Assembly (NCBI RefSeq): GCF_029784155.1
Contig: NC_073693.1
Span: 283,233,456 to 283,297,455 of the forward strand
Length of the DNA: 64,000 nucleotides
Source: Uranotaenia lowii
Lineage: Eukaryota > Arthropoda > Insecta > Diptera > Culicidae
Direction of reading: 5' to 3'
Position numbers and translations under genes: made by a program. The notes under the pieces are model-generated. The model ran no database searches, was not told where the DNA came from, and was given only the letters and a program-made list of their open reading frames with translations. How positions within the stretch are numbered: the first letter of the stretch is position 1; each line of letters begins with the position of its first letter. Of this stretch, positions 51,676 to 62,409 are shown piece by piece.

Positions 51676-52020
51676 AGGCCTGAAGAGAATTCGATAGCCC
51701 GAAGAGGTAAACAGATTTCCGTTAGCTACGCAGAGAGCAGAGGGGTATTCGATACATAGGCCTGAATAAGGCAAAGAGGTATTCGATAACCTCGAAGAGT
51801 GTACAGATGTATTCGTCCCGAGGAGGCCTAAGAGCTATTAGATAGCCCCGAAGATGGCAAAGAGCTGTTCGTTTGCACTTAAGAGCACAAATAGCTACCC
51901 TGTGGAAGGCAAAAAAGCTATTCGATAGTCCTGAAGAGAGCAAAGAGACAGTCGATAGCCCCGGAGAGGGTCAAAAGCGTCAAAAGGTATCGAAGAGGGC
52001 AAAGAGCTATTCGATAACCT
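51676..52020. repeat. 30-bp minisatellite, left part
   Basis: Degenerate tandem copies of a unit of about 30 bp approximating GAAGAGGGCAAAGAGCTATT plus CGATAGCCCC. The array resumes at 53226 on the other side of a mariner copy. One unit reads as EEGKELFDSP on the plus strand, but frames are broken. It lies in a ttk intron. Confidence 0.65.
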
Positions 52021-52025
52021 TATAA

Positions 52026-53232
52026 AGAGTGTCCACAATGAAATTGCCACACTATGAAGTTGCTTTAATTTTTCAACCATTGGGTAGAATTTAATGAAAA
52101 TTTGGGTGGATTTAGTTCATAGTGCAAGTGCAAGTTTTAAAGTTCTGTGAACAAAACTCGTGGAAATGGAGTCGAAAGAACAGCTCGTGCGTGATAAAAT
52201 CTTGCGCATTCATCACGAGAACAAGGATCTCTCGCATCGCTAAAACATTGGGAATCGCGAATTCCACGGTGTCGCGAGTGATTAAACGGTTCGAGGAACG
52301 ATTGATCACCGATCGGAAGCCCAAAAATCATAACCACGCAGTTGGGGCCTTCAACCGAAACCCGAACGCCTTCGTTCGGGATGTGGCTAAGAAGATGCAC
52401 CTAAGCCGAAATTTTGTCCAGAAGGCCAAAACTAAAGCTGGGCTACAAGGTTCAAGGTACAAAAGGCCCCAGAACAAATTCGCCAAAACCCGTGGAGTTG
52501 TACCTCAACATGTTGACGAAAGTTGAATGCTGCATCATGGACGACGAAACATATGTGAAGGCCGACTTCAAACAGATCCTCGGCAACCTGTTTTTCATGG
52601 CCAAGGATAAGTTCAGCGTTCCGGAGCATGTCCGCACTCAGAAGATGTCCAAATTTGCGAATAAATTCCTGGTTTGGCAAGCCATCTGCACGTGCGGGAA
52701 GCGTAGTACATCTTTCGTGACCCAGGACACGATGAACGGACAGCTGTACATGAAAGAGTGCCTCCAGAAGCGGCTGCTTCTTTTCCTGAAGGCCCACAAC
52801 GTCCCAACGTTCTTTTGGTCGGATTTGGCCCCATGCCACTACTCCAAGGACGTGCTAAAGTGTTATGCAGACAATAAGGTCAATTTTGTGCCGAAAATGT
52901 TCAACCCTCCCGACAGCTCCGCCCCATCGAGAATTACTGGACGATTATGAAGCAGCACCTTCTTAAACGACCTAAGGTAGTGAAGACAGTCGAGGAACTG
53001 AAGAAAGTATGGGTTTACATGCAAAAAACGGTTGATACGCAGGTTGTGCAGAATCTTATGGCCGGGGTTAAGGCCAAGGTGCGGGCATTTGCGTATGGAC
53101 TGTAAATAAAATACGAGTAAAATGGTAAAATGAAGTTTAATAGTTATTTTTAAATCCCTGAAAATTTGTTGGCAATCGGAGGAAAACTCGAATTTTGCGA
53201 ATCAATTTTGTATGTGGCAATTTCGATAGCCC
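52026..53232 (+). mobile_element. mariner-like (DD37E type) transposon relic
   Basis: About 1.2 kb bounded by GAAATTGCCACA on the left (near 52040) and its inverse TGTGGCAATTTC on the right (near 53214..53225); the right TIR appears shortened compared with the left. It carries a transposase pseudogene and is inserted inside the 30-bp minisatellite, whose repeats continue on both sides. Confidence 0.8.
52166..53105 (+). pseudogene. mariner-family transposase, broken by frameshifts
   Basis: Reads as three or four pieces: MESKEQLVRDKILRIHHENK in one frame, then the helix-turn-helix region IAKTLGIANSTVSRVIKRFE, then the catalytic block with DDETYVKADF (first Asp) and FFWSDLAPCHYSKDVLKCY (second Asp), and finally PIENYW (Glu) to a TAA at 53103..53105. 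Shifts occur near 52230, 52440 and 52915. A loss of about 7 nt at the last one would give 37 residues between the second Asp and Glu if restored, matching the DD37E group described from mosquitoes. The element can no longer make transposase. It is antisense to ttk. Confidence 0.88.
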
Positions 53233-53440
53233 AGAAGAGAGTGAAGTTTTTAGGAGTGTTCGAAAGCCCTAAACAGAACAACGAGTTATTCGATAGCTCC
53301 GAAAGGAGTAAAAAAATGATGAATAGCCTTGTAGATCTGTTCAATGGTACCGAAGAGGGTCAAGAGGTACTTTTAAGGGTAAAGGAGCTAATCTCTAATC
53401 ACAGAAAGGATAAAGAACTACTACTGCTACCTTCTACTGC
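53226..53440. repeat. 30-bp minisatellite, right part
   Basis: Continuation of the array interrupted by the mariner: TTCGATAGCCCAGAAGAGAG, TTATTCGATAGCTCCGAAAG and ACCGAAGAGGGTCAAGAGGT repeat the same theme, more diverged toward the right end. A plus-strand frame 53166..53456 spans it without a recognisable domain. Confidence 0.55.
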
Positions 53441-53459
53441 TGCGTCATCCTTCTGAAAT

Positions 53460-55936
53460 CTGTTTAAAAAGGTCAGTGGTTTAGGGAGAGACTGTTTGCC
53501 GTCCCTGGAAACAACCTGGTAAATCTTTTGGTGAGGTCTACAAGCCCGCTTCCGGGCCTTGTAAGGGGTCTAGCCAAATCTGTGTGAGGCCCTCAAAATA
53601 GCCTGAAAACCATGAAAAGTGACCGTATATTCCGAAGGCAAACTCTTTCCCATGAGTTGAGAACATAAATAGTTTGGATGGGACGACTAAAGCTTGTAGC
53701 GTTATAATTAAGTATTTGTGCTCGTTTAATTCTGAGCGTGTAGTGATTTGGTTAATTCGAGCCAAAATGAAGTGTTAAGAATTAAGAGTGTGGAATGTCA
53801 AACACGCACACAAACAGAAAAGTAAACAAAAACAAAACAACATCGTTGTCGGAAAAGGCCCTAAATTGTACGACAAAGTTCGTTTTAGCTCCCTTTTCGT
53901 ATCATCCGTTCATCCAAAAGCTGTTGCCCGTAAAGGACCGGACCACTCCGCTTCAGCTGATTGCAGGTGAGCGAATAAAAGTCGGTTGGTTAGCACGAAT
54001 CGGACGTTAATTCTCCCCAACTCCCAGGCAACGGTATTGTTGAAGGCGACAATATCCTGCCACGACGGGTCATGGCCAAACCAAACGAAGCAGAAGGTAG
54101 AACCAGTTTTCCAATACCGACGGCCCCCACTGAGTGAGTGAAGAATTAGTGCTGCAGAAATTCTTGAGAAACAACGAACCAACGTTTGATTTTCTATAGG
54201 GCCGTTGTTTGGGATCTGGAATCGTTTTTTTTTGCGAGCCGATCGGCCGTCGCATGGCCAAGCCAGAAGCAGACGTTGAAGCTGCTCCGGGTCATTGTCG
54301 TGCACCCGTGGAGCAGTGCAGCCAGAAAGGGCTGCCAGATTATGTGATACCTCAGGAAACCGAGTTGTGATACGAATGTTTGTGCGTTTTGGATGTTGTC
54401 TTTGTAAATAAAGGTAGGAAACGGGCCCGTGAGTAATAATGTTGAGCCTAGCTTAGGTTTTTAATATGTCGTACAAGTAAAATGTGACTGTATCTACGAA
54501 GTTTTGGATTTTGAGTGTTTGTGTTTTGGGTAAAAGTTAGTCGTGCAGCACACACTAAATTCAGTGGTGCTCACCTTGTTTAAAACTAAAAAGTAGAGAC
54601 GCCACTCAAGTGCACCGATGGCGGTAGAAGTGGAAGCGAAAGTGCTTATATGGAGCTGAGAAGGCAAGTGGCTGACGAAGTTTCGGGAATGGTCCCGATG
54701 TTATAAAGGCTTGAAAATGCAGAGTAGAAGTTTTAACGACTCGAAGGGAACGCCCAGCTGCTGAACCAGGAACTGATTCACTCGTGATTCACTTTATAGC
54801 TTATACACATTTTGTAGCTGACCTTAATCTTCATGTTAAGCTTAATTCAACTTATGCATTAAGTGCTTGACGAAGTGCTACCATAATTCGTTTTCCAGGT
54901 CAAAAGAAATTTACTAAAGATTTGACCAGTTGAAATTTTTTTAGAATTTCTAATTCTCTGTAAATTTTAACTTCACATGACCATTTCCAAAGCTAGTTCG
55001 AACCAGTTAAAACATTGTGTTTTTTCTCTGGAACACATCTTATCACAAATTGTCACCGGGTGTACAATTCGAAGATCCTATCGGTTTTAAAAATTGGACC
55101 TGGGCGCCCTCGGGACGACGACGACGAATCCCTGCTGCTGATAGCACGTTTTCTGATACAGCAAATCGATGGTTGGTCCGGCTCAAACTTAAGGGAGGTA
55201 TGAAAAGCCAAACAGAAAAAGAAACCCGTCACCGTAACAGGAGAAAATCAATTCTCCTGATAAGGAGCGCCGTCGATGGCTAACAAAACGAGTAAGGAAG
55301 AAAAAAAAGGCTGTGTCGCACCGCGACGCAGCAGATAAGCAACCGCATTGGTGATGGTTGGCTAACTGTTGCGGTTGTTTTGTGAAAGTTCAATCGATTT
55401 TGGGTGTGTCGTTGTCGTCGGTTCGGTTCGATTTGTCCAGGGATGGCTCTGGAAAAAGGACTTTGTTGACCGAACCATCTATCGAAACAGGTCGTTGAGC
55501 TGTATGCGTACTTAGGAACAATATGATAACAACAAATGCACATATAACTGCCTGCCTGCGGTTAGCGTTTTACTTTCCAACTCTCGGCTCGATGAGATAA
55601 GAGCACAGCCTAGCGCGGTACAAACTTAGATAAGACGGAATTGTGTCCACAGGACGACACAAAAACTGGCGGTAATGGGACACAAATAGCGTATGTCTGG
55701 AGGTTGATTCTGTTGAAATTATTCTAAATTTTTCCTTTCCCAAAATACCCCTGAAGTTATACTTGCTAAGAACTATTAGTTTCAGCCTGACTCTCACGTT
55801 GAGGTCTCCGAAAATAACGCTCCGTCTCACTGCCTACCTTAAGGGGTATTTTTGGCTCTAGATTTCTAGTTTCGCGTGAAATTTTAATTCCGAATGTGTA
55901 TTTTAATAATTGAATTTTAAACTAAAAAAAACTTAC
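53460..55936 (-). other. ttk: ttk intron between the two BTB exons
   Basis: No transposon ends or gene recognised. A minus-strand frame of 131 codons (54305..53910) has moderately balanced composition but no domain and is not supported as a gene. The intron donor GTAAGT is at 55936..55931. Confidence 0.45.
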
Positions 55937-56240
55937 CTTGTGTGCTTTCAGGTACTGCCCCTCGACGGCCAGCGTCACGTCGGTGAAGGTTTCCGCGTGC
56001 AGCAGCTGGTCGAACACCGACAGCATGTTGGTTTGGTGGTTGTTCCACCGGAGGCAAAATCTTTGGGATGACATGGTTGCTGTGTTCTGGTTGGTTTATG
56101 CTAAAGGCTAACTGTCAACTGTTTGTTTTCCGGAACCGGATCCGGGTACGTGTTTGTTTCGTTTTCGTTCCTGGTGGCTACCACAGCCGTTGATGAAGTG
56201 TGTTTGTTGTCACGCGATTCAGAACGTTTGGGTTCTGCTC
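55937..56240 (-). CDS. ttk: tramtrack exon with start codon and first half of BTB domain
   Basis: Coding part 56074..55937 (46 codons), preceded in the same exon by about 166 nt of 5' UTR. The acceptor CTATCTCTTTCACAG ends at 56241 and the donor AAG|GTAAGT follows 55937 in phase 0. MSSQRFCLRWNNHQTNMLSV and HAETFTDVTLAVEGQYLKAH are the N-terminal helix and first strands of a tramtrack-group BTB domain. The ATG is chosen because it begins the conserved SQRFCLRWNNHQ block. The good acceptor upstream implies at least one further non-coding exon to the right. Both isoforms use this exon. Confidence 0.95.
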
Positions 56241-58020
56241 CTGTGAAAGAGATAGAGAAAAAAAAACCAAGAATTAGAATTGTTGCGCAATTTCGAAGCC
56301 CTCCGACGACGACGGCAACTAACTACAACGACGCTGAAAGTCCCTTTCATGGCAAAACCAGTCTTGGGACGACCAACCAAGCAGGGATTGGAAGCGTCTC
56401 GCGAGAATTCTACATACACCCACTTGTTATCTAGAATGTTAAGCGCGAGCGACTGCCTAATTTGTAGCGTTCTGCAGAACGCGTCGTCGCTGCCTCGTCG
56501 TAGGATTCTTCCATGTTTTATGCTAATGATATGTAAAAAAAATGTGACTCAAGCTATTGGGAGGAATTTTTTCGTAAGACGCAACTAACTGCTGCAAGGT
56601 GCGGCTTCAATAATTGGTGCGCGCCAGCCCTAAGATGGGGAATCCTTGAAGGTTTGAATTGCAAATTCAAATAGAAGTTACCCCCACTGTTGGATTTACA
56701 CCTCAATTTGGTAAACCACTGCCGAGAAACTGGGAGCTGCTAACTAAACAAACAATTGTTGTTCGCTTATATAAGTAAAATCACCCCCGAAGGAATCGAG
56801 CTTTTAAACTGAGACGCTGGAAGATTTTCGTCGATCATCATCATAGGAGGACGACGACGACGACGATCACAACCTAGAGGATGACACAGCACTCGAAAAA
56901 TAAGCTAACTATAAGCAAAAGGTGATAAATAGTGTCCATGACAGCAACGCAAAAGAAAAGATGACCAAATACCAGGCATCATCTTCACCGAGACGTCCAC
57001 GTAACTAATCAAACAAATCAACAAGAGCGACAGGACCGTAAAGCATCGGTTTGTGAGCCTGTGGCACCAGGAGATGAGATCTATCGAGAGTCCGATTGTT
57101 GAAAAAATCGAGGAGGATTACTTCATGTTTGGTATGTCAACCTCGTCGAAATTAAGTGAGCAACAACAACAACAATCGCTAACGAATTCATCGGATCGTC
57201 GAACGAATTCTGTCAGTTTTGTTTGCTCAACTGATTTGTTTGATACCTGCCCGGTTGCGCGAAATTGGTATAATTCAAACTGACAGCATCCTATTAGGGA
57301 GGGTTGTTGTTGTATCACAACTTTCGCACCTGACCCAACCTGGAACAAGTTGAAGCTAACAAAAAACCGGATATCAATCTCAACGGTACCGACGATGGCT
57401 TGGACCATTCTGCTTTCGTGACCTTGGCCACTGAGTGGGTAATCTGTCAGGAGGCGGTGCGGCGTCAACGGTTGGAATGAATGAATATTTATCTCGTTCA
57501 CACGAGGTTCCACATCTTTGGCTTACGCGAGAAGACCTGCTGCTCCGAACCCCAGCAGCTTGATTGAAAAAGCATGAAGAAAACATAATATGCAAAATAA
57601 TTTCCCTCTATGCGCGCGATGGCGACCCTTCACGTCGTCGATCTCATCTGGTCTTCGTCATAGTCGGCGTTGTCCGGAGGTATCAATTAGGCATGTTTTT
57701 ATTTCCTTTTTTCGTTAACTGCATACTTCACTCGGTAGTTTCTTCGACACTAATCTACACCTTCAAGTAAGTTTTTTCTCGCCTTTGAGTTGTCTCTTAG
57801 TGTATAAGCGTTTCTCGACACAGTAAGAGACTTAATTTTTATGTTTCTAATGTGGGACAGTCGAATCATCTGCTTTTCCTTATGATAAGTAAGCATCAAA
57901 CGAGGTAACATGAATAAATGGCTCCTCCATTGTCCTGGAATATGGACGTCTATAATTTTACATAATTTTATCGAGCAAACGTTCGAAAATGACTTTTTTT
58001 TAATCGCGCTCAGTAAATAC
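56241..58020 (-). other. ttk: Presumed ttk 5' intron, no gene seen
   Basis: Upstream of the start-codon exon on the minus strand. Moderately GC-rich to about 57700, with (GAC)n-like and (CAA)n short runs and no transposon ends. Several open frames exist but none has a domain. Enhancer content is possible but not demonstrable here. Confidence 0.35.
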
Positions 58021-58845
58021 GCGCAATTATCTTTTCGATTTTAATTTAATGATTAATGGCATTTCGGTGAATTATACATTCTAATAGGAAGAATTTCAAA
58101 TGAAAGTCATGAAAATTATAGACGGATAGATTAGATTAGGAAGCATGAAAGGTGTTGAAAATGAGCCAAGAGCGTGATTTGAGAAAACTTCTTGCCGCAC
58201 AAGACCTTCTTCCTATTAGAATGTATAATTCACCGAAATGCCATTAATCATTAAATTAAAATCATAAACCAGCGGTGATAAACTGTTAACACAAAATCAA
58301 TTGGCAAAGAAAAGGGGGGAAATATGGGGAAATAAAAATGCAGTTCACTAATTGATGTGCATGGCTTAAGAAGTAGGGACGTTGACGGTTACTCAAAGTG
58401 CGCGAAACAATAAAGTAGTAGCGTCGCCGTGCAAACAACGAACACCCGAAAACAGCTTACACATCGATCGAACCAGCTCTCGCAATAGAAAACTTCATCT
58501 GAGCCGGCCGTACATTTCCTTTTGTCCGATCGGGGTACGAAAAACACGTGCTTCGATCCATCCATGTATCATTGTATAGATCAATGCAAAGTCAGCCTAT
58601 CGACTTTGCTTCTTCTAGACAATAATACGATGTGGGACAAATGGTCTTGTGCGGCAAGAAGTTTTCTCAAATCACGCTCTTGGCTCATTTTCAACACCTT
58701 TCATGCTTCCTAATCTAATCTATCCGTCTATAATTTTCATTACTTTCATTTGAAATTCTTCCTATTAGAATGTATAATTCACCGAAATGCCATTAATCAT
58801 TAAATTAAAATCATAAACCAGCGGTGATAAACTGTTAACACAATT
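58021..58845. repeat. Near-identical inverted and direct duplication
   Basis: About 130 bp at 58078..58208 (CATTCTAATAGGAAG ... GCCGCACAAGACC) recurs inverted at about 58640..58771 with one mismatch seen. A unit of about 57 bp (TCTTCCTATTAGAATG ... AAATTAAAATC) occurs three times: inverted at about 58038..58093, direct at 58208..58262 and direct at 58759..58815. The following AACCAGCGGTGATAAACTGT block occurs twice. CAATTATCTTTTCG appears at both outer edges. The near-identity implies a very recent event or an assembly error. Confidence 0.85.
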
Positions 58846-59099
58846 ATCTTTTCGGTTTCGTCAAACTATTTTGCTGATTATTCATTTAAAAAATCTGATT
58901 TTCTTTTGCGCTTGAATGTCAATTTAAAACAAAGATTTCAAGTTGTTATTTATCAAAATCGGTTGAAAATTGAAGAAGTTATGGCTACTTTACCATAACT
59001 GAAATTTTTGGAGTTTTTAATAATTTAACGAACCGCAGTACACTTATCATAGTAAAGGAAGAATGAAACATGATAAATCTCACTCGCTCCGAATCAAAA

Positions 59100-59370
59100 T
59101 TATTTATTAGCTTACCAGAAGGTCACATGCCAAGTTTCAGGAAGATCTGACCATAGGAAGGGGTTGCTTAAGTCTCAAACGTGAATAAAATTTTGAGGTA
59201 TTTTGCCCGGAAGGAACGAAAAATACTGGTTTTTCATCAATAACTTTTTTCATCACTACCTGATTGTTTTTTTATGGTTGATTTTCTTAAAGCCTAAATT
59301 AAGACAAATATTTTATCCGAAGACTGTAACTCGATTGGATTTGAAACAGAAAATGTTTCAAGCTGTTAGA
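59100..59370. mobile_element. Fold-back element family C, left half
   Basis: GGTCACATGCCAAGTTTCAG, AGGAAGGGGTTGCTTAAG, GGTTTTTCATCAATAACTTT and TTTTATCCGAAGACTGTAAC occur in the same order as in the left arm of 46343..47115. The right half is absent. Confidence 0.65.
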
Positions 59371-59633
59371 TTAAAAAAAATCGCAGAGAAAAATAAAAAA
59401 ATAGTTGAATAAAATTAAAAGATTTTTTTTAAATTGTACATATTCAAAACGTTATTTTTTATTTTTCTTCAAATCTTTGCCCTAAAATCATTGAAAAGAT
59501 GAATAAAATAGATTATTAAAAAAAATATAAAACATTAAAAAAAACATGAAAAAATTAAAATTAAAAAAAAAATCTAAAAAATATTTAAAAAAAATCGAAA
59601 TGATACAATAAAATAAAGAATTAGAAAGAAGAA

Positions 59634-59662
59634 GAAGAAGAAGAAGAAAAAAGAAGAAGAGA
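59634..59662. repeat. (GAA)n microsatellite
   Basis: A run of AGA/GAA triplets with one interruption, within A-rich low-complexity DNA at about 59370..59880 that otherwise shows nothing. Confidence 0.8.
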
Positions 59663-60255
59663 AAAATAGAAAATTCGTGTAAAAATAACAAGAGGTATGA
59701 ATTTTTTTTATTATTTTTTTCAATTTTGGCATTCATAATAACATACATATTAATCGAAAATCAGATGAAACTTTAAAACACTAAAACAAATTTGAGAAAA
59801 AAAATCAATAAAAATCTTTTAAAAATAAAACAGTAAAAAAATTATTGAATAAATTTTTTGAAAATTTCTTAGAATGGTATCAGGTATGTAGCAAGGTTGC
59901 CGAAATTACAGAAAAATCTCTAATTTCACAGAGTTTTGAGCAAATTTTCATCACAGAACACAGAATTTTGAAAATATTCACAGATTTGTTTTAATTGTGT
60001 ACGTACACGTAGAAAAAAAGACGACTGCATCCAACTAGAAATATAATAGATTCAACTATACATTACTGGTTGACCCTCACATTTTACTAAATCATGATAG
60101 ATTCAACTGTAATGATATAATTGATTCAACGGTTAATATGATAGATTCAACTACAAATGTATGATTGATTTTAGGCATTAAACTATAAATATAGTAAATC
60201 CAACTAGGCAGCTCGTGTTTTCCAATGGCAAAACAGGAGATAATTAGCAAAGGAG

Positions 60256-60375
60256 GTATATTTGGATAGCACATTTGCTTGTTTAGATGAAATTTTTTCC
60301 TCTTTCAGGTTGATGTGCTGACCGATTAATATATTATTCGATGTAAACATAACTTTTTTTGTGCTTTCAAATAAA
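60256..60375 (+). other. Gene-3'-end-like module inside the TACACGTAG element
   Basis: A possible donor GGAG|GTATAT at 60256 and a strong acceptor TTTTTTCCTCTTTCAG ending at 60308 define a 53-nt intron. One frame continues VDVLTD to a TAA at 60327..60329, and AATAAA follows at 60370..60375. Weaker than the two other modules because the open tail is very short and the donor is less ideal. Confidence 0.3.
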
Positions 60376-60552
60376 CAAAATATTTATTAAACCAAAATAA
60401 AAATAAAAATAAATGTAAGAAAACTACATAAAAAAAACAATCATAAAATATTGTTGAACGCTTAAAATCAATCATAGAAATATATTTGATTTAATCATAT
60501 TGATAATTAAATCAACCATAGCTGTATTGTTGAATCTACAATATATTTAGTT

Positions 60553-60961
60553 TTTTTTTTGAAGCACACAATTTGTGGCGTTTAAATAGCTCGGGGAGCT
60601 GACGCTGGAAATGAAAATTAGAGATAGTTTTTGGAGAAGGAAATTTTAAAGTTTAGAGAAGGCAGCGTAGAATAGTGAGCGATCATGAGACGATGGTTAG
60701 ACCATCATGCACTTCATTATATCCATTCCGGCTGGATATGGACAGAATGCAGTTCAAGATAATAAACCAACCCCTCCTGATACCAGTTGGAGGAAGAACA
60801 AGGGTGGGTTCGAGACTGGCCTCTACTTACTCCCCAAGCATCTCGTCGGCAACTTATGGGATTTGAACCCAAAAGTTTTTCTTGGCGATACCGGGAATCG
60901 AACCCAGTACGCCTGGGTTACCAGACTCGCGCCAGCCTATCCACTAGACCACATCAGCGCT
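60553..60961 (-). mobile_element. tRNA-derived SINE with 24-bp target duplication
   Basis: On the minus strand it starts GCTGATGTGGTCTAGTGGAT (A-box TGGTCTAGTGG), followed by the B-box GGGTTCGATTCCC. The body runs to a poly(A) tail (T-run at 60553..60560 on the plus strand). A perfect 24-bp duplication beginning GTTGAATCTACAAT lies at 60529..60552 and 60962..60985. It encodes nothing and depends on a LINE for mobility. Its perfect duplication shows it is younger than the element it sits in. Confidence 0.9.
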
Positions 60962-61009
60962 GTTGAATCTACAATATATTTAGTTGAATGCTAAACATCA
61001 ATCAGTATA

Positions 61010-61568
61010 TACAGACCCCGTTCGTTTTTGGCAACATTCGATTTTGGCAACATTCGAACGGTTTTTAGAAGCGACATTACCTTTTAGTTTTTTCTATAGC
61101 AGGACCAATATAATTTATACAAACACCAAAAATACGTTTTTCAGAAATGGTGATAAAATACAACAACAAAACCAAAAGTTTTTTTTAAAAATTATAAAGC
61201 ACTCAAAAATTACAAAAATATGAAAAATTTAAAAAAATCAAAAACAAATTCAAACAAAAGCCTAAAAATTACAAAATCAACTTAAAAATGATGAAGAATG
61301 ACAAAAACAGCAAAAATGCTAAAAAAACAAAGATTATAAACAAAACAAAAATAGTGCAAAATGCATAAAAAACATGAGAAAAAAAACCTATAAAAATTCT
61401 AAAAAGGGTCGGAAATAGACTTAAAATAACGTTAATGATAAAAAAAATAGTTATTTTGTAAAAATAATAGAAAAAAAAATCAGATAAAAAACCGTTCGAT
61501 TTTGGCAACATTCGATTATGGCAACACAAAATGTTCGGGCATGTTGCCAAAAACGAACGGGGTCTGTA
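61010..61568. mobile_element. TA-type MITE TACAGACCCCGTTCG
   Basis: 559 bp with TIRs TACAGACCCCGTTCGTTTTT and inverse, flanked by TA on both sides, as for Tc1/mariner MITEs. Subterminal GGCAACATTCG motifs repeat in both orientations. The interior is A-rich and non-coding. A diverged copy is at 29876..30352. Confidence 0.85.
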
Positions 61569-61623
61569 TATAGTTGAATTTATTATATTTATAGTTGAAT
61601 CAATCCTAGAAATGTATTTGAAG

Positions 61624-61990
61624 CTATCATATTTGTAGTTGAATTCATAAAACCAATCACACAAATATAGTCGAATATTCAATTAACATAGTTGGTCAAG
61701 AATCAATCATCGATTTGATTGAATATAGGCGAAATATTGTTGACGAAACATTACTTTTTTCTCCGTGTATTTCCAAAAAAATAGTTTTATTTAAATATGA
61801 GAAATCCAAAATTCATATTGAAATAAAACTATTTTCTTGGAAATACACAAAGAGAAAAGTAATGTTTCATCAACAATATTTCGCCTATATTATATCATAT
61901 TGGTGATTTGATTCACGACCAACAATGTTTATTGAATATTCAATTATATTTGTATGATTGGTTTTATGGATTCAACTATAAATATGATAG
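61624..61990. repeat. Inverted duplication of an element end, arms about 175 bp
   Basis: 61624..61802 (CTATCATATTTGTAGTTGAA ... TAGTTTTATTTAAATATGAG) is mirrored by about 61812..61990 with roughly 90% identity. The symmetry includes about 30 bp outside the TIR of the 60004 element, so it duplicates element end plus flank rather than showing two independent insertions. It could form a long hairpin. Confidence 0.75.
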
Positions 61991-62102
61991 CTAACATTGT
62001 TAATGTTAATTGGTTTTCCTAACGTAAAAAAACACCCAATTTTTTATGACTTTCCAATGAAATTAATGGAAATGAAATTAAAAGAAAACCATCATAGATT
62101 TT

Positions 62103-62308
62103 AGCTTAGCTTAGCTTGATTGACTACTCACATCCACCTTAAGTCATTGAAACCGAAATGCCGTTATGAATTCGGATATACATTATATAAACTTCTTGCT
62201 TTCCAAAGTTTGTTCCATCATAATAGTACTAAAGCATTTCGAATTCCATAACCGCTGGTGTGGCTCAGTAGAATAAATTCTACATCACCAATGGTTGCTA
62301 CTCCGTGA
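62103..62308 (-). mobile_element. SINE-like retroelement, second copy, with long target duplication
   Basis: Same family as 23001..23196 in the opposite orientation: head TCACGGAGTAGCAACCATTG at the right and (AGCTT)n tail at the left. A duplication of about 24 bp (core AAAGAAAACCATCATAG) flanks it at 62079..62102 and 62309..62332, proving target-primed insertion into hAT MITE copy 3. Confidence 0.82.
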
Positions 62309-62409
62309 TAAAAGAAAACCATCATAGATTTTGTTTATTAAATCACAAAAAGTCAGATTTTTTTTCCTTAAAAACAAAGAATTATTTTCGGCAACATTGG
62401 TATGTAGTA

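Larger units (their letters stand above)
60004..61769. mobile_element. TIR element TACACGTAGAAAAAA with ATTGATTCAAC micro-repeats
   Basis: Ends TACACGTAGAAAAAA and TTTTTTCTCCGTGTA. Both arms carry many variants of ATAGATTCAACTA/TGATTCAAC in both orientations. The centre has a gene-end-like module at 60256..60375 plus two later insertions (SINE 60553..60961 and MITE 61010..61568). Without those it would be about 0.8 kb. Its ends resemble those of the 19860 element (TACACG..AG..AAAA), so the two may be distant relatives. Confidence 0.65.
59892..62399. mobile_element. hAT MITE copy 3, split by nested insertions
   Basis: The left end CAAGGTTGCCGAAATTACAG is at 59892 and the right end TTTTCGGCAACATTG at 62399. 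The 8-bp duplication GTATGTAG lies exactly outside both (59884..59891 and 62400..62407). Only about 59892..59990 and 62030..62399 belong to the MITE; the latter is itself broken by a SINE-like insert. The roughly 2-kb filling is annotated separately. Comparison with 33455..33841 fixes the order of the remaining pieces. Confidence 0.85.

Noticed and set aside
53910..54305. 131-codon minus-strand frame in the ttk intron
   Set aside because: No domain, no splice or promoter context, and the region is of balanced composition where frames of this length occur by chance.
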